Shown here: piece after piece, positions 29,382-36,256 of the stretch
How positions within the stretch are numbered: position 1 is the first letter of the stretch
Layout: each line of letters starts with the position of its first letter
Assembly (NCBI RefSeq): GCF_016632335.1
Contig: NZ_JAEPBG010000002.1
Span: 124,001-188,000 of the forward strand
Source of the DNA: Noviherbaspirillum pedocola
Lineage (GTDB): Bacteria; Pseudomonadota; Gammaproteobacteria; Burkholderiales; Burkholderiaceae_D
Reading direction: 5' to 3'
Length of the DNA: 64,000 bases
Made by a program: the position numbers and the translations under genes
Notes under the pieces: generated by a model
What the model was told of the DNA's origin: nothing
Databases searched by the model: none
The model's input: the letters and a program-made list of their open reading frames with translations, nothing else

Positions 29382-30176
29382 TTACTGCGCGACCCAGCCG
29401 CCATCCATGTTCCATGCCGCGCCGCGTACCTGCTGCGCGGCGTCGCTGCACAGGAACACGGCCAGCGCGCCGAGCTGCTCGGGCGTGACGAATTCGCCGG
29501 AGGGCTGCTTCTCCAGCAGCAGCTTGCGCTTGGCTTCTTCAACGGAGATACCGCCTTCCGCGGCGCGCGCATCAACCTGCTTCTGCACCAGCGGCGTCAA
29601 CACCCACCCCGGGCAGATCGCATTGCAAGTGATGCCGGTTTGCGCGTTCTCCAGCGCGGTGACCTTGGTCAGTCCGACGATGCCATGCTTGGCCGCGACA
29701 TAGGCGGACTTTTGCGCGGAAGCGACCAGGCCATGGGCTGACGCGATGTTGATGATGCGTCCCCAGTTGTTGGCCTTCATGCGCGGCAGCGCCAGGCGCG
29801 TGGTGTGAAATGCCGAGGACAGGTTGATGGCAATCACCGCATCCCATTTCTCCACCGGGAAATCTTCGATGTTGGCCACATGCTGGATGCCGGCATTGTT
29901 GACCAGGATGTCGACGCCGCCGAACTCATCGGCAGCGGCGCGCATCATCAGCTCGATCTCCTGCGGGCGCGACATGTCGGCGTTGTGGTAGGAAGTCTTG
30001 ATGCCGAATTCCTTGGCCGTGTCCGCCTGCAGCTTGGTGATCGCGGTCGGGTCGCCGAAACCGTTGAACATGATGTTTGCGCCTTGCGCCGCCAGCGCGA
30101 GCGCGATTCCCAGGCCGATGCCGGAGGTGGAGCCGGTGACGAGGGCGGTCTTGCCTCTGAGAGTCGTTCCTTGCAT
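29382..30176 (-). CDS. bdhA: D-3-hydroxybutyrate dehydrogenase
   Basis: A 264-residue SDR. Features are T-G-S-T-S-G-I-G-L-G-I-A, N-N-A-G-I-Q-H-V (the I-Q-H after the NNAG is typical of 3-hydroxybutyrate dehydrogenases), the catalytic Ser in I-N-I-A-S-A-H-G-L-V-A-S and Y-V-A-A-K-H-G. It oxidises D-3-hydroxybutyrate to acetoacetate with NAD+. GAGGATACT before the ATG supports the start at 30176. The nearby scoAB supply the next step. The C-terminus G-G-W-V-A-Q matches family ends. Confidence 0.93.
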   Translation of the reverse strand: MQGTTLRGKTALVTGSTSGIGLGIALALAAQGANIMFNGFGDPTAITKLQADTAKEFGIKTSYHNADMSRPQEIELMMRAAADEFGGVDILVNNAGIQHVANIEDFPVEKWDAVIAINLSSAFHTTRLALPRMKANNWGRIINIASAHGLVASAQKSAYVAAKHGIVGLTKVTALENAQTGITCNAICPGWVLTPLVQKQVDARAAEGGISVEEAKRKLLLEKQPSGEFVTPEQLGALAVFLCSDAAQQVRGAAWNMDGGWVAQ

Positions 30177-30279
30177 AGTATCCTCGGTGGTGAATGACGA
30201 TGACGGTTGATTCGGCTAATGATTCTAAATGCTGGCATCGTTAGAATGTTGCCTTCATGCCGAGCTGGCCCTTCCTTCA

Positions 30280-30293
30280 GTACTTCTACGGTA
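30280..30293 (+). promoter_or_regulatory. Shared 14-bp motif, copy 2 (GTACTTCTACGGTA)
   Basis: Identical to 27810-27823. It lies 104-117 bp upstream of the bdhA start (opposite strand) and only 7-20 bp before the assigned alpha/beta hydrolase start. Confidence 0.55.
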
Positions 30294-30299
30294 ACGCCT

Positions 30300-31181
30300 A
30301 TGATTCTTCCCGCAACTTCCGTCCCCGCGCAAAAGACGGTGCAGTGCCTGTCCCCGGCCGGCCTTCATACCATGGCCTACAAGGAATGGGGAGACCCGCG
30401 CAATCCGCATGTGCTGGTCTGCGTGCATGGTGTCACCAGGGTATCGGATGACTTCGACGACCTGGCCCGCGTGCTGTGCGATCGTTTCCGTGTCGTCTGC
30501 CCGGATGTGGTCGGGCGCGGCCGCTCTTCCTGGCTGCGCAATCCGGCCTTTTATGTGCTGCCGCAGTATGTGTCGGACATGGTCACGCTGCTGGCCCGGC
30601 TCGATGCCGAAACGCTGGACTGGTGCGGCACTTCGATGGGTGGTTTGATCGGTATGGGCGTGGCATCGCTGGAAGGCAATCCGCTACGTCGCCTGGTGCT
30701 CAATGATGTTGGCCCGGCGCTCAATGGCGAGGCGCTGGCGCGCATCGGCGCCTATATCAGCCTGCAACGCCGCTTCGATAGCCTCGATACCGCGCGCGCC
30801 TACATCCGCGAAATCAGCGCGCCTTTCGGGCCGCATACCGAAGACCAGTGGAACAAGATTGCCGACGATGTGTTGAAGCAGGATGCCGACGGCAAGTGGA
30901 TACGCCATTACGATCCGCAGCTGGCCGCGCCGTTCCAGAGCACGACAGTGGAAAGCGCAGCGCAGGCACAGGCCTTGCTCTGGGCTGCCTATGACGCGAT
31001 ACGCTGCCCGACGCTGCTGTTGCGAGGAAGCGAGTCGGACTTGCTGACTTCCGATGCTGCGCGGGAAATGACGCAACGCGGCCCGAAGCCGCAACTGGTG
31101 GAATTCGAAGGCGTCGGTCATGCACCGACGCTGATGCATCTGAACCAGATCGCGGCCGTACAGAATTTCCTGCTCGATTGA
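30300..31181 (+). CDS. Alpha/beta hydrolase
   Basis: A 293-residue alpha/beta hydrolase. The nucleophile elbow is C-G-T-S-M-G-G (about 111-117), the oxyanion region V-C-V-H-G-V-T-R near 43-50 and the catalytic His in G-V-G-H-A-P-T-L near the C-terminus. The start is uncertain: 30300 keeps V-Q-C-L-S-P-A-G-L-H, but a GTG at 30339 is in frame. It sits divergent from bdhA and upstream of RidA and relA. A role in hydroxybutyrate ester or oligomer hydrolysis fits the context but is not shown by sequence. Confidence 0.8.
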   Translation: MILPATSVPAQKTVQCLSPAGLHTMAYKEWGDPRNPHVLVCVHGVTRVSDDFDDLARVLCDRFRVVCPDVVGRGRSSWLRNPAFYVLPQYVSDMVTLLARLDAETLDWCGTSMGGLIGMGVASLEGNPLRRLVLNDVGPALNGEALARIGAYISLQRRFDSLDTARAYIREISAPFGPHTEDQWNKIADDVLKQDADGKWIRHYDPQLAAPFQSTTVESAAQAQALLWAAYDAIRCPTLLLRGSESDLLTSDAAREMTQRGPKPQLVEFEGVGHAPTLMHLNQIAAVQNFLLD

Positions 31182-31210
31182 GCGGGTTGGAAAAGACAAG
31201 AGGAACTGAG

Positions 31211-31570
31211 ATGGATATCAAGCGGCTGCATGTGGGCCCGACGCTGTCGGAAGCCGCGATCTGCAACGGCATCGTCTACCTGGCAGGCCAGATCGCCGAG
31301 AACGTCACGCACAATATCGAAGGCCAGACCCGCGAGGTGCTGGGTCATATCGACAGGCTGCTGGCCGAATGCGGCAGCGACAGGACACGCATCCTGATGT
31401 GCCAGATCTTTCTTGCTGACATGGCGGATTTCGATGCGATGAATGCGGTATGGAAGGAGTGGGTGCCGCAGGGTCATACGCCGCCGCGCGCAACGGTTGA
31501 GGCCAGACTGGCACGACCCGAGCTGCTGGTCGAGATAGTCGTCACTGCAGCCCAGGCGGCACAGCAATAA
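31211..31570 (+). CDS. RidA family (YjgF/YER057c) protein
   Basis: A 119-residue protein with the RidA fold hallmarks: N-G-I-V-Y-L-A-G-Q-I-A, a mid-protein C-Q-I-F-L-A-D-M-A-D-F, and the conserved Arg in P-P-R-A-T-V-E-A that binds the carboxylate of the substrate. RidA proteins hydrolyse reactive enamines/imines. The start at 31211 has AGAGGAA 7 bases upstream. It lies between the alpha/beta hydrolase (29-bp gap) and relA (6-bp gap), so the three are probably one transcript. Confidence 0.88.
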   Translation: MDIKRLHVGPTLSEAAICNGIVYLAGQIAENVTHNIEGQTREVLGHIDRLLAECGSDRTRILMCQIFLADMADFDAMNAVWKEWVPQGHTPPRATVEARLARPELLVEIVVTAAQAAQQ

Positions 31571-31576
31571 GCGGCA

Positions 31577-33835
31577 ATGGTCTCCATCGCGGTCGCACAG
31601 AACGATGTGTCTTCGCAGCTGATTGCCAGCCTGAGCGAGGAAGAGGGCGCACGGGTGCTGGAGGCGCTGGAATTCGTGCGCCCGCTGTATTCAGGCCACC
31701 CGGTAGCCACCGGCCAGGACGCCTTCGTGTTTGCCGGGAATGTGGCGGCAACCCTTGCCTCGCTGCGTACCGATGCGCCGACACGCATTGCCGGACTGCT
31801 GTTCGAGCTGCCCGTCATCGATGCCAAGGCCGCGGAAACCATCGAAGCCCGCTTCGGCGCGGAAATCGTGGAACTGGTCGACCGTATCCGCCAGATGATG
31901 AAGCTGCACGAAACCACTTTCGGACAGCACAAGGCCGCGCCGGACAAGGGTGCAGCACAGGCTGGCGCGCAGGTGGAAGCGCTGCGCAAGATGCTGCTGG
32001 CCATGGCTGCAGACATGCGCGTGGTGCTGGTGCGCCTTGCGTCGCGGCTGACCACGCTGCGATACTTCGCCGACAACAAGATCCAGAACGAACGCACTTC
32101 GCAATATGCGCGCGAGACGATGGACCTGTATGCGCCGCTGGCAAACCGGCTCGGCATCTGGCAGCTGAAATGGGAGCTGGAGGATTTGTCCTTCCGCTTC
32201 CTCGAGCCGGAAACCTACAAGCGCATTGCCAGCATGCTCGAGGAAAAGCGCATGGGTCGCGAGCAGTTCGTCAATGCCGCGATCGCGCGCCTGAAGGCCG
32301 AGCTCGCGGCGGCCGGCATCAAGGCCGAGGTCAGCGGCCGGCCCAAGCACATCTACAGCATCTGGAACAAGATGCGCGGCAAGTCGCTGGACTTTTCCGA
32401 GCTCTACGATGTGCGCGCCTTCCGCGTCATCGTCGACGATGTGAAGACCTGTTATGCAGTGCTGGGCATCGTGCACAACATCTGGCAGCCGATACCAAAG
32501 GAGTTCGACGACTACATCTCGCGGCCGAAGGCCAATGGCTATCGCTCGCTGCACACCGTGGTGATGGCCGAGGATGGCCGCCCGCTCGAAGTGCAGGTGC
32601 GCACCAGCGAGATGCATCACTTCGCCGAATATGGCGTGGCCGCGCATTGGCGCTACAAGGAAAGCCCGGGCTCGGCCGGCCAGAAGTACGACGCGAAGAT
32701 TGCCTGGCTGCGGCAGTTGCTGGCCTGGAAGAGCGAGGTCGTGGATGCGGTCGTTGGCGGCGAGGAGATCCGGCGCGACTGGGTCGAGCAATTGAAATCA
32801 GCAGCGCTGGACGACAAGGTCTATGTATTGACGCCGCAGGCCCGCGTGATCGAACTGCCCAAGGGCGCGACGCCGATCGACTTCGCTTATCACCTGCACA
32901 GCGATGTCGGCCATCGCTGCCGCGGGGCGAAGGTCGATGGCGTAATGGTGCCGTTGAATACCCAGCTGCGGAACGGACAGACAGTGGAGATCATTACCGC
33001 CAAGGGCGAGGCTGCCGCGACCGGGGCCGCGGGACCGTCGCGCGATTGGCTCTCCGGCGACTATGTCGCCAGCCCGCGCACTCGCACGAAGATACGCGCC
33101 TGGTTCAATGCGATCGAGCATCAGGAAACCTTGACCGCAGGCCGCGCGCTGCTGGAGAAGACGCTGCAGCGTGAAGGCAAGACCGCGGTGAACCTGGAAG
33201 ACCTGGCGCACCGGCTCGGTTTTGCCAAGCTGGATGATTTGCTCGGTGACATCGGACGCGAAAAATTCAGCCTGCGTCATGTCGAACAGGCATTGCATGC
33301 GGATGATGAGGACAAGGCCAGCAAGACCGTCAATCCGGATGAGGCGGTCGTGCCGCGCAAGAGTCGCGCATCGAGCGTTGCAGCGGGAGCGAAATCGGGC
33401 GTGCTGGTCGTCGGCACTGAAGGCTTGCTGACGCAGCTCGCGCGTTGCTGCAAGCCGGCGCCGCCGGATCCCATCATAGGATTCGTCACCCGCGGCAAGG
33501 GCGTATCCATCCACAGGAGCAGCTGCAAAAACTTTCGGGCAATGGAAGCTGCCGCGCCGGAGCGTGTGATCGAAGCCGAATGGGGCGCATCCGGCGCGGG
33601 TACGGTGTACCCGGTGGATATCTTCATCCTTGCCCAGGATCGTCAGGGCTTGCTGCGCGATATTTCGGATGTGCTGCTGCGCGAAAAGATCAACGTAATC
33701 GGTGTGAGCACGCAATCGAGCAAAGGCCAGGCGCGCATGGGCTTCACCGCGGAGATCGAGTCCACCGAGCAGTTGCAGCGCGCATTGCACATCATTCGGG
33801 AGGTGAAGGGTGTGCAGGAAGTGCGCAGAAACTAG
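31577..33835 (+). CDS. relA: RelA-type (p)ppGpp synthetase
   Basis: A 752-residue RelA/SpoT homologue. In the N-terminal pseudo-hydrolase domain the His-Asp pair is lost (A-G-L-L-F-E-L-P where SpoT has L-L-H-D). The synthetase domain has Y-S-I-W-N-K-M-R-G-K, F-S-E-L-Y-D-V-R-A-F-R and, at 309-312, the E-F-D-D loop that marks monofunctional RelA rather than the R-x-K-D of bifunctional enzymes. TGS (about 410-470) and a C-terminal ACT domain follow. It makes (p)ppGpp on stalled ribosomes. It begins 6 bp after ridA. Confidence 0.95.
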   Translation: MVSIAVAQNDVSSQLIASLSEEEGARVLEALEFVRPLYSGHPVATGQDAFVFAGNVAATLASLRTDAPTRIAGLLFELPVIDAKAAETIEARFGAEIVELVDRIRQMMKLHETTFGQHKAAPDKGAAQAGAQVEALRKMLLAMAADMRVVLVRLASRLTTLRYFADNKIQNERTSQYARETMDLYAPLANRLGIWQLKWELEDLSFRFLEPETYKRIASMLEEKRMGREQFVNAAIARLKAELAAAGIKAEVSGRPKHIYSIWNKMRGKSLDFSELYDVRAFRVIVDDVKTCYAVLGIVHNIWQPIPKEFDDYISRPKANGYRSLHTVVMAEDGRPLEVQVRTSEMHHFAEYGVAAHWRYKESPGSAGQKYDAKIAWLRQLLAWKSEVVDAVVGGEEIRRDWVEQLKSAALDDKVYVLTPQARVIELPKGATPIDFAYHLHSDVGHRCRGAKVDGVMVPLNTQLRNGQTVEIITAKGEAAATGAAGPSRDWLSGDYVASPRTRTKIRAWFNAIEHQETLTAGRALLEKTLQREGKTAVNLEDLAHRLGFAKLDDLLGDIGREKFSLRHVEQALHADDEDKASKTVNPDEAVVPRKSRASSVAAGAKSGVLVVGTEGLLTQLARCCKPAPPDPIIGFVTRGKGVSIHRSSCKNFRAMEAAAPERVIEAEWGASGAGTVYPVDIFILAQDRQGLLRDISDVLLREKINVIGVSTQSSKGQARMGFTAEIESTEQLQRALHIIREVKGVQEVRRN

Positions 33836-33873
33836 GACCCGGAACGGCACTTGCCGAATATTGAAAATGAGCC

Positions 33874-33902
33874 TTGGCAAAATCGTTTCGCCCCCCTATA
33901 AT
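33874..33902 (+). promoter_or_regulatory. Sigma-70 promoter of tRNA-Val
   Basis: TTGGCA (33874-33879), 17-base spacer, TATAAT (33897-33902), 11 bp before the tRNA. A near-consensus stable-RNA promoter. Confidence 0.85.
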
Positions 33903-33913
33903 CCTGCTTCCTC

Positions 33914-33990
33914 AGGCGCGTAGCTCAGCTGGTTAGAGCACTACCTTGACATGGTAGGGGTCGTTGGTTCGAGTCCAATCGTGCCTACCA
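33914..33990 (+). tRNA. tRNA-Val (anticodon GAC)
   Basis: A 77-nt cloverleaf: acceptor AGGCGCG/CGTGCCT (one G-U), anticodon stem CTACC/GGTAG around TTGACAT with anticodon GAC, T loop GTTCGAGTC and encoded CCA. Confidence 0.96.
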
Positions 33991-34033
33991 ATGAATGTTG
34001 GTCTTCATCAGAGGAACAAGATCCATTGGGCTG

Positions 34034-34065
34034 AAAAACACCATCCTTGTGATGGTGTTTTTTTT
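34034..34065 (+). terminator. Terminator after tRNA-Val
   Basis: AAAAACACCATC/GATGGTGTTTTT stem with CTTGT loop and a run of eight or more T. Confidence 0.93.
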
Positions 34066-34177
34066 CGTCCTTTCACTTCTTCATTCATGTCCAGCCTGCC
34101 TTTGTGGCTGGCGCGACTCACAACCTGTATACCTCTGCTTTTCCTGAGGCTGCGCAATCCGCCCGTTGCTGTAATTT

Positions 34178-34191
34178 TTGATGTATGTCAA
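34178..34191 (+). promoter_or_regulatory. FNR/Anr-like box
   Basis: TTGAT-GTAT-GTCAA matches the FNR consensus TTGAT-N4-ATCAA at nine of ten positions. It is about 95 bp upstream of the following gene; a possible -10 (TAGTAT, 34224-34229) would put it near -51, which is not a canonical activating distance. Confidence 0.4.
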
Positions 34192-34278
34192 GCGCGCTAC
34201 TTCAGGTGACGACAAGTGCCGGCTAGTATGAAACTTCGTTCATTCGGCTTAACGCTCGCGCCCTGTCCGGAGGTCGTC

Positions 34279-35415
34279 ATGTCTTCATGCTTCCCTATTG
34301 CTGCGGCATTGGTTCTGGCCACTCTTCCACTTTTCGCTGTCGCTGATAACGAAACGGTAAAAAGCTCCGCGGCTGAAACGCGCTACCTGAGCGGCGGTGT
34401 GGTCAAGGTGAATGTGCCGGTTGAGGGCGATCTGTATGCCTTTGGCGGGCAGGTGAACGTGGCGCAATCGGTTAGCGGCCTTGCCACGCTGGCCGCGGGG
34501 GATGTGCGTGCGGCAGGCGACATGGGCGGCGACCTGCGCGCTGCAGGAGGGAGGGTCAATATCGACGCGCGGGTCGGCAAGGACTTGTCGGCGGCCGGCG
34601 GCGAAGTCCACCTCGGTCCTGCCGCGCAGGTGCTTGGCAATGCCAGCATCGCTGGCGGCGAAGTGGCTATCAACGGCAGCATCGATGGCAACGCCAAGGT
34701 TTATGCGGGAAAAATCACGCTTGCCGGCAGGGTCGGCGGCGATGCACGTTTGGTTGGTGATGAGCTGCAGCTGCTCCCCGGAGCAGTGATTGTCGGCAAT
34801 CTGCATTATGCAAGCCGCAATCCCTTGTCCGATGAACAGAGGCACCTAGTGAGAGGGCAGGTGATACGCGAAGACGAAGAACGGCCTGCGGCAGCGCAGG
34901 TGAAATCCGGTTTCTGGTTCCACCCGATGTTTGGGCTCAGCATGCTGGCTTGCGGATCGCTGCTTTTCCTGCTGTTCCCGAATGCAATCGGCGGCGTGCA
35001 GCAGTCGATCGGACAGGCGCCCTTGCGCAGCGCCTTGCTCGGCTTGGCGACTCTGGTCGCGCTGCCGCTGCTGGCGCTGTTTTTCGTGCTGACCATCATT
35101 GGCATTCCGATCGGTTTTACCTTGATGCTGATGTATCCCCTGGTGCTGATGCTCGGTTACCTAGGCGCCGCTTTCGTCATCGGGCGCAAGGCTTGCGAAA
35201 CGCTGCGCCAACATGACGGCACAACGACGCCCGCAAGACAGATCCTGTTCTTCGCATTGGCGCTGGTGCTGCTCGGTATCGTTGCGGGCATACCGTTTCT
35301 TGGTCGGATTCTGGTGTTCTTCGCTCTGATTACCGGCATCGGCGGCTGGGCTGGTTGGGCCTACCGCCGGCTGCGCCAGCAGCGTGCCGTGCCAGGGTCG
35401 GAAGTCGCAGTGTAA
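34279..35415 (+). CDS. Exported polymer-repeat (bactofilin-like) membrane protein
   Basis: A 378-residue protein. The start at 34279 follows GGAGG by 7 bases and opens with a signal peptide ending A-V-A-D. Residues about 35-190 are a beta-helix-like series of short Gly/Ala/Val repeats (A-G-G-x-V-x-I/V, D-A-R-V-G-x-D-x), as in polymer-forming bactofilin-type proteins. Then come about four hydrophobic helices (about 220-350) and a basic tail. It is thus an envelope protein with an extracytoplasmic repeat domain. No specific function is recognised. Confidence 0.72.
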   Translation: MSSCFPIAAALVLATLPLFAVADNETVKSSAAETRYLSGGVVKVNVPVEGDLYAFGGQVNVAQSVSGLATLAAGDVRAAGDMGGDLRAAGGRVNIDARVGKDLSAAGGEVHLGPAAQVLGNASIAGGEVAINGSIDGNAKVYAGKITLAGRVGGDARLVGDELQLLPGAVIVGNLHYASRNPLSDEQRHLVRGQVIREDEERPAAAQVKSGFWFHPMFGLSMLACGSLLFLLFPNAIGGVQQSIGQAPLRSALLGLATLVALPLLALFFVLTIIGIPIGFTLMLMYPLVLMLGYLGAAFVIGRKACETLRQHDGTTTPARQILFFALALVLLGIVAGIPFLGRILVFFALITGIGGWAGWAYRRLRQQRAVPGSEVAV

Positions 35416-35433
35416 TTACGGCGAGGCAGTGGC

Positions 35434-36015
35434 ATGGGAAGGCGCGTATTGCTGATACAAGGACATCCGGATAACGGCGAGCGGCATTACCTGCATGCGC
35501 TGGCGGATGCCTACGCTGATGGCGCAAGGGAGGGCGGGGCAGAATTGCGGCTTATTACGGTCGCTGAACTGAACTTCCCGCTGCTGCACAGCCAAAAGGA
35601 ATGGGAGCATGAAGCTTGTCCGCAAGCCTTGCTTGCTGCTCAGGATGCGCTGCGCTGGAGCGATCACCTCGTTATTCTTTATCCAATGTGGCTGGGCGAA
35701 ATGCCCGCATTGATGAAGGGATTTCTCGAGCAGGTGTTGCGGCCGGGATTCGCTTTCGATGCGGCGGGCGCGCGCGCAGCCAAGCCGCTCGCGGGTCGCA
35801 GCGCCCGGGTGGTGGTCAGCATGGGAATGCCTGCGCCCGTGTATCGCTGGTTCTTCCGGGCGCACAGTCTCAAGAGTCTGGAACGTAATGTGTTGCGCTT
35901 CGTTGGGATTGGCCCGGTCAGATCGACCCTGATTGGTAGTGTTGAGACACAGGGTGACGAGGGGCGTGCGCGCTGGTTGAAGCGGATGCACGATCTCGGG
36001 CGCCGGGCTCGCTAG
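35434..36015 (+). CDS. NAD(P)H dehydrogenase (quinone), flavodoxin-2 family
   Basis: A 193-residue flavodoxin-fold protein of the MdaB/KefF/NQO type. The N-terminal L-L-I-Q-G-H-P-D-N-G motif binds FMN/FAD phosphate, and Y-P-M-W-L-G-E-M-P-A-L-M-K-G-F-L-E-Q-V (about 88-106) is the family signature. Two-electron quinone or nitro-compound reduction is expected. It lies 18 bp after the bactofilin-like gene, probably the same transcript. Confidence 0.85.
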   Translation: MGRRVLLIQGHPDNGERHYLHALADAYADGAREGGAELRLITVAELNFPLLHSQKEWEHEACPQALLAAQDALRWSDHLVILYPMWLGEMPALMKGFLEQVLRPGFAFDAAGARAAKPLAGRSARVVVSMGMPAPVYRWFFRAHSLKSLERNVLRFVGIGPVRSTLIGSVETQGDEGRARWLKRMHDLGRRAR

Positions 36016-36032
36016 CAAAAGCTTGCGGACTC

Positions 36033-36041
36033 TGCTATTCT
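36033..36041 (+). promoter_or_regulatory. Extended -10 promoter of the thrS leader
   Basis: TGC-TATTCT is an extended -10 element. No clear -35 is visible. Transcription from here would start near 36048 and include the threonine-rich leader and attenuator. Confidence 0.5.
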
Positions 36042-36093
36042 CGGCAGCCTTATTTCCATCCATTTTGTAAGAGCGAGAAAGGCAGCAACGGTT

Positions 36094-36138
36094 ATGACAC
36101 CGCGAACTACGACTTTGATGTTCCTCACGCGACGCTAG
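36094..36138 (+). CDS. Threonine-rich leader peptide upstream of thrS
   Basis: A 14-codon ORF encodes [14 protein letters not shown]: five threonine codons (ACA, ACT, ACG, ACT, ACG), three consecutive. AAAGG lies 11 bases upstream. A terminator hairpin follows 28 bp after the stop and thrS follows that. This is the organisation of a ribosome-mediated attenuator responding to charged tRNA-Thr. The coding of the peptide is inferred from composition and position only. Confidence 0.75.
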   Translation: MTPRTTTLMFLTRR

Positions 36139-36166
36139 TCGGGTTCTTTTTCGTTCCTGCATCATG

Positions 36167-36195
36167 AAAAAGCGCGGCTGGTCCGCGTTTTTTTT
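36167..36195 (+). terminator. Attenuator (Rho-independent terminator) of thrS
   Basis: A-rich flank, stem CGCGG/CCGCG (36173-36177 with 36083-type pairing at 36183-36187) with CTGGT loop, extended by A-T pairs, and eight T. It sits between the leader peptide and the thrS start. CCGCG at 36100-36104 and ACGCG at 36127-36131 inside the leader are complementary to its two arms and could form alternative structures. Confidence 0.85.
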
Positions 36196-36256
36196 CGTCC
36201 TCGTTTTTCCCTTATTCGATTGCGGCAGGGTGACATCCCGGCCGATGGAGAACACC

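Noticed and set aside
36164-36256. Extended N-terminus of ThrS starting at 36164
   Set aside because: It would translate through the attenuator stem and poly-T and adds residues not found in ThrS.
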